DNA of 6,924 bases from contig JAJYJL010000434.1 in NCBI GenBank assembly GCA_021789565.1, positions 1-6,924 on the forward strand, given 5' to 3'. The stretch comes from Acidobacteriota bacterium (GTDB lineage Bacteria; Acidobacteriota; Terriglobia; UBA7540). A program made the position numbers and the translations under genes. Shown in pieces: positions 1 to 6,439 of the stretch. Position 1 is the stretch's first letter, and each line of letters begins with the position of its first letter. The notes beneath the pieces were generated by a model, which saw only the letters and a list, made by a program, of their open reading frames with translations, did no database searches and had not been told where the DNA came from.

Positions 1-397
1 CTTGCCAATGCTTCCACTCCCAGGGTGCCCCGAGGGTTGCGGCAAACGCCAGCCGGCTTTCAGTTTGAAAGGCGCCGCCAGCTTCGTCGCTGTAAGAATA
101 CTGGTAATACGGTTCGGCGGTCAGGAAGTTGCGCCAGTGGAATGCAAATCCGGTACTGAGTTTCCGGTACACGATATGGCCCTGGTCCTGGCTGATGTGG
201 AGCCCGGCGCCCAAAATGAAATCTGTGGTTTTGCTGAGGGCGTGGGCGGCATCGAAGTCCGTCCTGGTTTCAAAATCGTGACGGGGAAGTTCCGGCGCGG
301 CCTGGCAAATAAGTACACGGGGGAAAAGCGAGACAGATACAGCCAGAATTACCTGGGCGGGCAAAAGACGCCGCCTTCTTGGTCCTTGAACTTTCAC
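1..397 (-). CDS. Exported beta-barrel-like protein, DUF2490-type (partial, C-terminus missing)
   Basis: An open frame of 132 codons begins at a GTG (395-397) and leaves the window at the left edge, so the C-terminus is missing. The product starts VKVQGPRRRRLL, which gives a basic n-region (Arg7-10). A hydrophobic stretch follows (about residues 11-31), and then QAAPELP, consistent with Sec signal-peptide cleavage near residues 33-34. Cys31 is preceded by Ile, so it does not fit a lipobox. The visible mature part (about 41-132) alternates polar and aromatic residues (for example RNFLTAEPYYQYSYSDE and FQTESRLAFAATLGAPW), as in outer-membrane beta strands. This pattern resembles DUF2490 proteins, predicted outer-membrane barrels of unknown role; that family match is by eye. 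The gene starts 79 bases after the stop of the Oar-like receptor gene on the same strand, so co-transcription is plausible. No strong Shine-Dalgarno is seen; a weak AGAG lies upstream. The frame stays open upstream of the GTG, so the exact start is uncertain. Confidence 0.72.
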   Translation of the reverse strand, partial: MKVQGPRRRRLLPAQVILAVSVSLFPRVLICQAAPELPRHDFETRTDFDAAHALSKTTDFILGAGLHISQDQGHIVYRKLSTGFAFHWRNFLTAEPYYQYSYSDEAGGAFQTESRLAFAATLGAPWEWKHWQ

Positions 398-476
398 GCA
401 GTTACTCTGAGTTTGCCTTTGCCAGACCCGGAAGTGGGACGGTCCGTTGAATACCGCGCCTTCGGAATTATGAATC

Positions 477-3400
477 TTACCACAACAGCTTCAACCCGAA
501 CTGGATTTGCCTGGCGCTGGTGGATGTACTGGTAATGATGCCCGCTGTTGTTGCCGGCGTTCCTCCTGGCTGCGTAAAGACGATCAGGTTGGGAGTGTTG
601 AAGTTCGTCCGATTGAAAACATTGAAAAATTCGGCGCGGAACTCAACCTTCAGTTTTTCTGTAACGCTGGTATCCTTCAAAAGCGACAGGTCCAGGGTTT
701 CCAGCCCGGGGCCGATCAGCGTATCCCTTCCAACATTTCCAAAAGTTCCATTCGGCGGGACGATAAACGCGTTGGGGTTGAAATAGCGGTCCGGGCTGCC
801 CAGGACAATCGGTCCTGTAAATGCCGGGTTGAAGGAGGGCCGCACGGAGTTTCGTGTGTCACCGTTGTTTGAAGGATTGAAGCTCAATTGCGGCGTGAAG
901 GGAAACCCGGAGCGCGCAGTTTCGATAGCGTCAAGCTTCCAGCCGCTTGCCAGCGTGTTTCTCCACCCGGTCGCGCCGCCAAGAAAGCGGCGGCCGTGCC
1001 CAATCGGAAGCTGGTAACTTCCGCTGACCACAGCAACCTTCCTTACGTCAAAAGTCGAGAGGCCATAATCCTGTGAGAGATCTCTCGGATTCATGGCGAG
1101 TCCCGGAGCGTTTGTGGCCGCGCTGGGATTCAGCGTGTCGCCGTTATCGAGGCTCTTCGACCATGTGTAAACTCCGCGGAATTCGAGGCCTCGGGCAAAG
1201 CGGTGCCGCACCTCAGCCTGCAGGCCGTTGTAAGAACTGACGCCCTCGGAAAACCACGTCCAGGTGTTGGCGAGTTGCGGGTTTGCGAGCGGAGCGCCGG
1301 GGGGCGTATAAACCGTTCCTGCGGGCAGGCCGGCGGGGCAGGGGGCCGCAGGGCACGTGACGGGAACTGGCTGATTGGCGTCGATGCTTATGATTTCGTG
1401 ATACCCGTGCGATCCCGCGTAGCCGATTCGCAAGACGGTGTTGCGTGTGAGTTCCTGTTCGATTCCCAGGCTGTACGCTTCCACCATTGGCGTCAGCAGG
1501 CTGGGCTGGACTCCAGCCGGTTCAACAAGAGCGCCCGGGGGAGGCGGTGCGCCGGGAACAAGGGGAAACGAAGAAAGCGGGATGTTGCGAACGTGAAGGG
1601 TCGTGTTAAAAGGAGCGTTCTGGTCCAGGCGGTAGCTCAGCGCATCCTGCAGGTCCGCGTAAATTCCTATACCAGCCCGCACCACCGTTTTCCCGCTGCT
1701 GAATGGGTCCCATGCCAGGCCCATTCGCGGTTCCGGGAGGAACCTGGCCTTGTTGACAGTAAAAGCGGAACGGCCCACATGAGGCATGGTCTCAACCACA
1801 CCTTGTGAGTCGAAAACGAAGTTGGCGGCCCGGCCTGTCGCCTCGTTCCAGCCATCGGTGAACTCGTCGCGAAATCCCAGCGTCAGAGTCAGGTTGTGCC
1901 TGAGGCGGAGGTTGTCCTGCGCGTACCACGCTCCTTCGAGCGACCGCCACGCCATTGGAGTGGGCAAGGGAACTGCGACGAAAGTTGAAACATCTCCCTC
2001 CAGAAAATTCTGCAGGTTTGAAAATGAGGCCTGCCCGTACTGAGCAAGGGCCAGCCGGTCGTTGGATTGGATCCGCTGGAACCAGACTCCCGCGCTAAGC
2101 TGGTGGAGACCTTTATGGACAGCCACGCGGTCTTCGTAAGTAAACAGGTTCCGGTTGATAAACAGGTTGCTTCCGATATTGCTTCCGGCCAGGCTGATCT
2201 GCGTCGCCGCGTTTGGGGATGCGCCGCCTCCGATGACAACCGCACCGACCGGCTTCCCCTGGATGAACCCGGGCGGGTCGATGGCGGATTTGCCCGTAAA
2301 GAAGTAGCCAGCGCGTGAAAAGCCTACGCGCGCAACATTCAGGGACGTGGGAGAAATGACGTGCGTTTCTTCCAGGCTGGCGACCTGCTCGCGCAGGCTT
2401 TCGACGTCCAGGCTGAGGGGGTTAGCGCTGGGCGTGAAATCGGAGCTGTCGTCGATGGTGTAGATTGCACTCAGGGAATCCCGGGCGGAAAACTGCCGGT
2501 CGAACCGAGTGGTTCCGAAATCCTCGCGGATGGTCTGCAGCGGATGGCTGAATGCTTCTGCAATGCCGCCGCCCAGTGAGGGGCCGTTGGCCTCAGGCCA
2601 GAGTGAAAGCAAAGGAGCCGCCGCTGGCGCAACGCCGACATTAACAATTGTGCCGTTGGGGCCGGGCAAAAAGCCCAGGCGCGCCTCGCTGTCCGGAACC
2701 AGCGCCACACTGCTGAGCCTCAGGTGCTGGCGGTAGCCTTCATAATTCCCAAAGACAAAGGTTCTGTTCTTCCGGAGGGGGCCACCCATCGAGCCGCCAA
2801 ACTGGTTCCGCTGGAAAGACGGTTTCGACCCGTGGTCGAAAAAGTTCCGTGCATCGAGTGCACTGTTGCGAAAGAAGTCGAACGCCGTGCCGTGCCATTG
2901 GTTCGTGCCTGAGTCCGTCACGATACTCACCTGCGCTCCCGGCCGTTTTCCATACTCGGCGCCGTACGCGCCCGTGACCGCGTTGAATTCCCGGACCGCG
3001 TCCACGCCCAGCAGTTGGCCGCTGGTGCCAGCCGGCTGCATGTCGATTTCCGCCGCGCCGGTGTATTCAATTCCGTTCAGCAGGAACACGTTTTCCTGAG
3101 GACGGCGGCCGAGCGCGGCAAACATGTTTCCAACCGCGGAGTTCGATATCCCGACGCCTCCGCCCTTTTCGGAGGTGTAGTCCACGATCCCGGGATTAAC
3201 CGTGAGCAGTTCGTCATAACTGCGCCCGTTCAGTGGAAGATCTTTGATTTCCCGCCCTCCCACCGTCCCGGCGTTTGAACTGGTGGCCAAATTAACCAGT
3301 GGAGATTGGCCCCTGACGGTGAGCCGCTGCCGGATTTCGCCCAACTTGAGAGAGAAATTTATCACGGCCTGCTCTGCGGCCGTCAGCACGATTCCTGTAT

Positions 3401-3785
3401 GGACCGCCGTCCGGAAGTCTTGTTTCCCGACGGTGATCTGATACTGGCCAGCCGGGAGTGCCACCAGGGCATAGCGGCCCTCGGCGTCGGTCACGGTTGA
3501 CCGGACGAACCCGGTCTGCGGATCTCTCGCTTCGATAGCCGCATCAGCAACGGCGCTGCGGGATGGATCCGTGACCGTGCCCGCAATCTCCGCCGTCACC
3601 TGTGCCCGCGCCGGCGCGGACGGCGCCACGATCAGAACAAGCAGTAAAGATACCGCGCCGAGCGCTCTCGTTCCGGGTTGTACCAGGAACCTCATGACGT
3701 ACTTGCTGGTTCTCCGCCCGAACTCTTTTTTTGATGACATTCGCACTGTCCGGCATTGGCTTTCCGAGTGAGAAAACGAGATCAT
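477..3785 (-). CDS. Oar-like TonB-dependent outer-membrane receptor with carboxypeptidase-regulatory-like domain
   Basis: This is a very large outer-membrane receptor of 1,102 codons in the longest reading, a normal length for the acidobacterial Oar-like family. In order it has: a signal peptide (hydrophobic about 41-57, cleavage near APARA-Q at 61/62); a CarboxypepD_reg-like beta-sandwich (about 64-146, EIAGTVTDPS to NFSLKL); a plug domain (about 160-290, with LPLNGRSYDELL at 183 and NVFLLNGIEYT at 232); the family block TNQWHGTAFDFFRN (294) and FGGSMGGPLRKNRTF (329); and then a long barrel. It closes with FFNVFNRTNFN (1053) and RQIQFGLKLLW at the extreme C-terminus, whose terminal aromatic residue suits BAM-dependent assembly. 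Substrates of this family are mostly unknown; import of large glycans or peptides is often assumed. The frame is intact. The start is uncertain: ATGs exist at 3785, 3740 and 3695. A sigma70-like promoter overlaps the 3785 ATG, so 3740 or 3695 (MRFLVQPG, directly before the signal peptide) is more likely. Confidence 0.93.
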   Translation of the reverse strand: MISFSHSESQCRTVRMSSKKEFGRRTSKYVMRFLVQPGTRALGAVSLLLVLIVAPSAPARAQVTAEIAGTVTDPSRSAVADAAIEARDPQTGFVRSTVTDAEGRYALVALPAGQYQITVGKQDFRTAVHTGIVLTAAEQAVINFSLKLGEIRQRLTVRGQSPLVNLATSSNAGTVGGREIKDLPLNGRSYDELLTVNPGIVDYTSEKGGGVGISNSAVGNMFAALGRRPQENVFLLNGIEYTGAAEIDMQPAGTSGQLLGVDAVREFNAVTGAYGAEYGKRPGAQVSIVTDSGTNQWHGTAFDFFRNSALDARNFFDHGSKPSFQRNQFGGSMGGPLRKNRTFVFGNYEGYRQHLRLSSVALVPDSEARLGFLPGPNGTIVNVGVAPAAAPLLSLWPEANGPSLGGGIAEAFSHPLQTIREDFGTTRFDRQFSARDSLSAIYTIDDSSDFTPSANPLSLDVESLREQVASLEETHVISPTSLNVARVGFSRAGYFFTGKSAIDPPGFIQGKPVGAVVIGGGASPNAATQISLAGSNIGSNLFINRNLFTYEDRVAVHKGLHQLSAGVWFQRIQSNDRLALAQYGQASFSNLQNFLEGDVSTFVAVPLPTPMAWRSLEGAWYAQDNLRLRHNLTLTLGFRDEFTDGWNEATGRAANFVFDSQGVVETMPHVGRSAFTVNKARFLPEPRMGLAWDPFSSGKTVVRAGIGIYADLQDALSYRLDQNAPFNTTLHVRNIPLSSFPLVPGAPPPPGALVEPAGVQPSLLTPMVEAYSLGIEQELTRNTVLRIGYAGSHGYHEIISIDANQPVPVTCPAAPCPAGLPAGTVYTPPGAPLANPQLANTWTWFSEGVSSYNGLQAEVRHRFARGLEFRGVYTWSKSLDNGDTLNPSAATNAPGLAMNPRDLSQDYGLSTFDVRKVAVVSGSYQLPIGHGRRFLGGATGWRNTLASGWKLDAIETARSGFPFTPQLSFNPSNNGDTRNSVRPSFNPAFTGPIVLGSPDRYFNPNAFIVPPNGTFGNVGRDTLIGPGLETLDLSLLKDTSVTEKLKVEFRAEFFNVFNRTNFNTPNLIVFTQPGGTPATTAGIITSTSTSARQIQFGLKLLW

Positions 3786-3810
3786 AAGAAAATTGATCTA
3801 AATAAGTCAA
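3781..3810 (-). promoter_or_regulatory. Candidate sigma70-type promoter of the Oar-like receptor gene
   Basis: Read on the minus strand, TTGACT (3805-3810) and TATGAT (3781-3786) are separated by 18 bases. The region upstream (about 3811-3856) is strikingly AT-rich compared with the rest of the window, like an UP element. Transcription would start near 3774. That leaves leaders of about 33 and 78 bases to the ATGs at 3740 and 3695, and it excludes the ATG at 3785, which lies inside the -10 box. The assignment rests on consensus matching only. Confidence 0.55.
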
Positions 3811-3856
3811 ATAATAAGCCTAAAAGAATATGAATCTATATGATTTAATACGGTTA

Positions 3857-3875
3857 AAGCGAGAAGCGAAAGCGG
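3857..3875. repeat. Three closely spaced AAGCGR repeats
   Basis: AAGCGA (3857-3862), AAGCGA (3864-3869) and AAGCGG (3870-3875) lie in the 121-base gap between bshA and the Oar-like gene, about 50 bases upstream of the candidate -35 box. The spacing is 7 and 6 bases. They could be binding sites for a regulator or chance low-complexity sequence. Confidence 0.3.
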
Positions 3876-3879
3876 GGAA

Positions 3880-3905
3880 TGGATCTGGCACGGCTGAAAG
3901 ATCCA
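3880..3905 (-). other. Inverted repeat directly after bshA
   Basis: TGGATCT (3880-3886) and AGATCCA (3899-3905) form a perfect 7-bp stem around a 12-base loop. It begins 2 bases after the bshA stop codon on the minus strand. No T-run follows, so it is not a standard intrinsic terminator. It may protect the 3' end of the transcript or be incidental. Confidence 0.3.
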
Positions 3906-3906
3906 G

Positions 3907-5031
3907 CTAGCGGTTTTCGAGAACGCGCTGGTAGAGCTTTTCGTACTGGGGAATGATTCTGGAGGTGCAGAACTGGGTCAGGGCGCGCTTGCGTCCTGCT
4001 TCGCCCATCTTCCGCTGGCGGTCGGGATCAGTGAGGATATCCAGCGCGCGGGCGGCCATGGTGTCCACGTCCCGTGGAGGAACCAGAAAACCTTCTACGC
4101 CGTCGTGGATGACTTCGGGTAGTCCGCCAACCTTCGAGCAAACGCACGGGACCGCGCAGGCCATCGCTTCCAGTGCCACCAGCCCGAACGATTCCAAGTC
4201 GCTCGGCAGCAGCGCCACATCCGCGCAGCACAGGAGGTCCTGCACCTGGTTCTGCTTGCCCAGGAAGAAAACATCATTCACCAGGTCCTTGTCGCGCACC
4301 AACCACTCGGCTGCAGTGCGATCCGGGCCGTCGCCGATCATCATCAGCTTGGCCGGGATTTCCTTTCGTACGCGGGCGAAAATCTCGATGACATCGGTGA
4401 CGCGTTTGACTGGGCGGAAATTGGAAAGGTGCGCCAGGACCTTTTCGCCGTGCGCCGCAAAATCCTGGCGATGGGAATTTTTCTCCTGGGGATGGAACAC
4501 GTCGCAGTTGACAAAATTGGAGATCACGTCAATAGGACGCGCAATCCCAAATTCTCTCAGCGTTACCTGGCGGAGATATTCCGATATGGCCGTAGCCGCG
4601 TCGCTTTGCTCGATGGCGAAACGCGTGATGGGCAGATAGGAACGGTTCGAACCCACCAGAGTGATGTCAGTTCCGTGCAATGTTGTAACCACCGGGATCC
4701 CGCGCTCGCCCATCATGGAACGGGCCAGGTAGGCGCTTACCGAATGAGGAATGGCGTAATGGACGTGCAGAATGTCCAGCGACTCATTGACGGCCACGTT
4801 ATACATCTGCGAAGCCAGCGCCAGCGTATAAGGCGGATGGTCAAACAGCGGGTAGTTCATCACTTCCACTTCATGGAAGTGGATGCGATCAGAGAGTTCG
4901 GGAACACGGACCGGAAGGGCATAGCTGATAAAGTGGATGTCATGGCCGCGCGCGGCCAGTTCCAGGCCGAGTTCCGTGGCGACGACACCGCTTCCTCCGT
5001 AAGTTGGGTAACACGTAATCCCGATTTTCAT
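3907..5031 (-). CDS. bshA: N-acetyl-alpha-D-glucosaminyl L-malate synthase BshA (bacillithiol biosynthesis)
   Basis: BshA is a cytoplasmic GT-B, family GT4 retaining glycosyltransferase. It joins N-acetylglucosamine from UDP-GlcNAc to L-malate, the first step of bacillithiol synthesis. The 374-residue length is normal. The N-terminus MKIGITCYPTYGGSGVVATE is nearly diagnostic for BshA and fixes the ATG start; it carries the GGSG loop (12-15). Other landmarks are HVHYAIPH (89-96), TTLHGTD (116-122), SNFRPVKR (203-210, start of the C-terminal Rossmann domain), MIGDGPD (231-237) and the donor-binding EX7E motif ESFGLVALE (280-288), followed by GGLPEVI (302-308). All expected motifs are intact. 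It lies 37 bases downstream of the small exported protein gene and probably shares its promoter. No Shine-Dalgarno is visible at normal distance; a GC palindrome lies there instead. No bshB or bshC is in the window, so the later deacetylation and cysteine-addition steps must be encoded elsewhere. A general GT4 enzyme is the alternative, but the N-terminus argues strongly for BshA. Confidence 0.93.
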   Translation of the reverse strand: MKIGITCYPTYGGSGVVATELGLELAARGHDIHFISYALPVRVPELSDRIHFHEVEVMNYPLFDHPPYTLALASQMYNVAVNESLDILHVHYAIPHSVSAYLARSMMGERGIPVVTTLHGTDITLVGSNRSYLPITRFAIEQSDAATAISEYLRQVTLREFGIARPIDVISNFVNCDVFHPQEKNSHRQDFAAHGEKVLAHLSNFRPVKRVTDVIEIFARVRKEIPAKLMMIGDGPDRTAAEWLVRDKDLVNDVFFLGKQNQVQDLLCCADVALLPSDLESFGLVALEAMACAVPCVCSKVGGLPEVIHDGVEGFLVPPRDVDTMAARALDILTDPDRQRKMGEAGRKRALTQFCTSRIIPQYEKLYQRVLENR

Positions 5032-5046
5032 GGAATGCAGCAGGGA

Positions 5047-5059
5047 CCGGCCCGGCCGG
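5047..5059. other. GC-only palindrome in the bshA translation-initiation region
   Basis: CCGGCC and GGCCGG flank a single C, giving a 13-base palindrome. A second perfect 10-bp palindrome (CCCGGCCGGG, 5051-5060) overlaps it. It occupies most of the 37-base gap and ends 15 bases before the bshA start codon. The only Shine-Dalgarno-like AGGGG (5066-5070) is on the far side. It may modulate bshA translation or reduce read-through, but no T-run follows. Confidence 0.4.
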
Positions 5060-5068
5060 GCGGAACCC

Positions 5069-5578
5069 CTAAGAGGAAGGTGCCGGCTTGCCTTTCTCCT
5101 GTTCCTTGCCGGAACTTAAGACTACAATATTTTTCACCGTGCGCTCGCCGGACTTTTGGTCAAAGTAAATCAGCACGGTTGTCCCGGGGGCCAATGCCGA
5201 CAGGGTAAGCCTGTTTCCGGTGATGCCCTCGACGCGCATATTTTTCTTTACAGGGAAAATGTCAGTGTCCTGGCCATGAAGCGAAATGACATTCAGAATC
5301 TTCTGCTTCATGTCGAGCGATTGGACCTTTCCGCTGTACGCCTGTTGGTGATTGCTGGTCGTGAGCTTGCTGACCAGCGGTACCTTGCTCTTCTGTCTCT
5401 GGGCGCGAAGAGGTGCCGCCTGGCAGAAGAGTACAACGCTGGCAGCAGCAAGCGCCATCAGCGCCCGCAGGCATGTCCTGCCGGCGCTTGAAGACAGATT
5501 TTCACCGTATTTTGATGCCAGGGGCGGCAAGTTTGCCAGACCAGCCGGGTTTGGGCGAACATTCACGGAACGGACCAA
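5069..5578 (-). CDS. Small exported protein of unknown function, DUF5666-like
   Basis: I do not recognise this gene with certainty. It encodes 169 residues when started at TTG (5576-5578), which has a GGGG-containing Shine-Dalgarno about 11 bases upstream. An in-frame TAG at 5600-5602 limits the frame upstream. Residues 38-54 (LRALMALAAASVVLFCQ) are hydrophobic, and PLRA-Q at 56-60 looks like a signal-peptidase I site. The n-region of about 36 residues is unusually long, so a later non-ATG start is possible; GTG is at codon 5 and TTG at codon 17. The mature part (60-169) looks beta-rich: YSGKVQSLDMKQKILNVISL, then FPVKKNMRV, and LAPGTTVLIYFDQKSG. It ends in a charged, flexible tail (GKEQEKGKPAPSS). 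The pattern 'G.V..ld......V......F.V..n..v...G..V.V' resembles DUF5666-type small barrels. It is probably the first gene of an operon with bshA; a direct role in thiol metabolism is not shown. Confidence 0.72.
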   Translation of the reverse strand: MVRSVNVRPNPAGLANLPPLASKYGENLSSSAGRTCLRALMALAAASVVLFCQAAPLRAQRQKSKVPLVSKLTTSNHQQAYSGKVQSLDMKQKILNVISLHGQDTDIFPVKKNMRVEGITGNRLTLSALAPGTTVLIYFDQKSGERTVKNIVVLSSGKEQEKGKPAPSS

Positions 5579-5596
5579 CCGATCACTTTCCCCTTC

Positions 5597-5626
5597 ATGC
5601 TAGGAAGACTTGAAGTCCCGTGTCAA
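5597..5626 (-). promoter_or_regulatory. Candidate sigma70 promoter for the small exported protein and bshA
   Basis: On the minus strand a perfect -35 box TTGACA (5621-5626) and a -10-like TAGCAT (5597-5602, 4 of 6 matches) are separated by 18 bases. Transcription would begin near 5590. That gives an unusually short leader to the TTG at 5578, with the Shine-Dalgarno-like sequence close to the 5' end. The promoter suits an operon of the small exported protein gene and bshA. Confidence 0.5.
5607..5617. promoter_or_regulatory. Palindrome within the promoter spacer (possible operator)
   Basis: GACTT-G-AAGTC is a perfect 5-bp inverted repeat around a single central base. It sits entirely between the candidate -35 and -10 boxes. 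A dimeric regulator bound here would block RNA polymerase. No known regulator motif is recognised, and a site this short can arise by chance. Confidence 0.3.
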
Positions 5627-5890
5627 GCGGTTTCGTCAATGGGCGGAGTCCTGAATGGATGAACCCGTGGTGCCGCCGCAGGGCCTCCACCGGCAAGGCG
5701 GAACTGAGGCTGCAAACCCAGATCAGGGCACCACACAAAAGTGCAGCCGGAAAGAGAGGGCCCTTCCGGGCAGGGCGCGCCCAGAGAAAGCAAACCTTAC
5801 AGCTGAATGAATGCCAGAAACGGGAGAAGATTGTCTATTTCTTGCCCCAAATCAGTTGCAATCCCGGAGCCCCAGCCCAATCCGGAGAAG

Positions 5891-6229
5891 TTATTCTTCT
5901 TCGAGGTCGCCCTCATACGAACCATTACCATTGTTGCTGGCCTCTGCCGCTTTGTACATGTAACGAATACAGCTTTTCATAATCAGCAGGTTGGGTTCGT
6001 TGGAGCGGTGCACCTTAATGCACGACTTATCGTACCATTCGACTACTCCGCGGATGGTTTCACCCTGGTCTAACACCACAACCATGGGAGTTCGTGACTG
6101 CATCTGCTTCAGATAGTAAAAGTTCTCCGCGTTGGTTTGTTCAGGTGGAGCCGGTTTCTTTCGTTGCACCCGTCCTGACATCTGCTCTTGAACGTCCGAA
6201 AGTGATGGACGAATTAGTTTTCGATTCAC
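5891..6229 (-). CDS. hfq: Hfq-like Sm-fold RNA chaperone (divergent)
   Basis: This 112-residue protein has an Hfq/Sm core at about residues 31-94. Hfq forms hexameric rings that bind U-rich RNA 3' ends and A-rich sequences and help small RNAs pair with mRNAs. By-eye alignment to E. coli Hfq matches FYYLKQM (37-43) to the N-terminal helix. TPMVVVLDQGETIRGVVEWYDK (47-68) matches Sm1, with Gly56, Gly61 and Asp67 equal to Gly29, Gly34 and Asp40. LLIMKSCIRYMY (81-92) matches Sm2, with Lys86 equal to Lys56. Unusually, the Phe42 position is Ser69, Tyr55 is Met85 and His57 is Ser87, so the canonical YKH reads MKS. A basic N-terminal extension of about 30 residues (RKKPAPPEQ) and an acidic tail (SYEGDLEEE) are also atypical. 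The GTG start is supported by AAGGAG 5 bases upstream. It is preceded by holB on the same strand but has its own candidate promoter. Confidence 0.85.
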   Translation of the reverse strand: MNRKLIRPSLSDVQEQMSGRVQRKKPAPPEQTNAENFYYLKQMQSRTPMVVVLDQGETIRGVVEWYDKSCIKVHRSNEPNLLIMKSCIRYMYKAAEASNNGNGSYEGDLEEE

Positions 6230-6234
6230 TGCTA

Positions 6235-6240
6235 CTCCTT
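6235..6240 (-). promoter_or_regulatory. Strong ribosome-binding site of hfq
   Basis: AAGGAG on the minus strand is followed by TAGCA and then GTG. This near-perfect Shine-Dalgarno settles the choice of the GTG at 6227-6229 as the hfq start. Confidence 0.8.
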
Positions 6241-6257
6241 GTGCTTAACCCTATTAA

Positions 6258-6293
6258 TGCAAGTCCAACCGCGTCTTGCAATGATGGTATTGC
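6258..6293 (-). promoter_or_regulatory. Two mutually exclusive hairpins in the hfq leader
   Basis: One inverted repeat pairs GCAAT (6278-6282) with ATTGC (6289-6293) around 6 bases. The other pairs TGCAAG (6258-6263) with CTTGCA (6275-6280) around 11 bases. They share bases 6278-6280, so only one can form at a time. The second lies 17 bases upstream of the hfq Shine-Dalgarno. The stems are short (5 and 6 bp), so a regulatory role is only a possibility. Confidence 0.25.
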
Positions 6294-6387
6294 GTAAAGC
6301 CCTATACACCTAGATGAGATTTTCAGCGTTCCGGTTTCTTCACAATTGAAAAATTGACTAGAAGAAATAGGATTTACGTCTGAATCA

Positions 6388-6416
6388 TTTATAACACAAC
6401 TGGGGCGGCAGAACAA
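6388..6416 (-). promoter_or_regulatory. Candidate promoter of hfq
   Basis: On the minus strand TTGTTC (6411-6416) and TATAAA (6388-6393, 5 of 6 matches) are separated by 17 bases, in a locally AT-rich stretch. Transcription starting near 6381 would give a leader of about 150 bases before the hfq GTG. The -35 box matches consensus only in TTG. Confidence 0.4.
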
Positions 6417-6439
6417 CTTTGTTAACTCAGCCGCTTTCC

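Larger units (their letters stand above)
5579..5890. other. Intergenic region between hfq and the small exported protein gene
   Basis: This 312-base gap has no convincing gene on either strand. It contains the candidate promoter at 5597-5626. It also has a 6-bp inverted repeat, CCGGAA (5747-5752) with TTCCGG (5764-5769), around an 11-base loop. On the minus strand the sequence after this hairpin has only a short T-run (CTGCACTTTTG), so it is at best a weak terminator for the hfq transcript. I see nothing else in it. Confidence 0.5.

Noticed and set aside
2..535. Plus-strand open frame of 177 codons at the left edge
   Set aside because: The opposite strand carries a better candidate with a signal peptide and barrel-like pattern; this frame shows neither and also runs into the receptor gene's 3' end.
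1203..1808. Plus-strand open frame of 201 codons
   Set aside because: It is antisense to the intact Oar-like receptor gene and Arg/Gly-rich, typical of a shadow frame.
3953..4639. Plus-strand open frame of 228 codons
   Set aside because: It is antisense to bshA, rich in Ser and Arg, and has no family resemblance.
4429..5208. Plus-strand open frame of 259 codons
   Set aside because: It lies antisense to bshA, which has all its family motifs, and its translation shows no recognisable domain; it reflects the high GC content.
5620..5982. Plus-strand open frame of 120 codons in the gap after hfq
   Set aside because: Part of it is antisense to hfq, it has no clear ribosome-binding site, and its product looks random.
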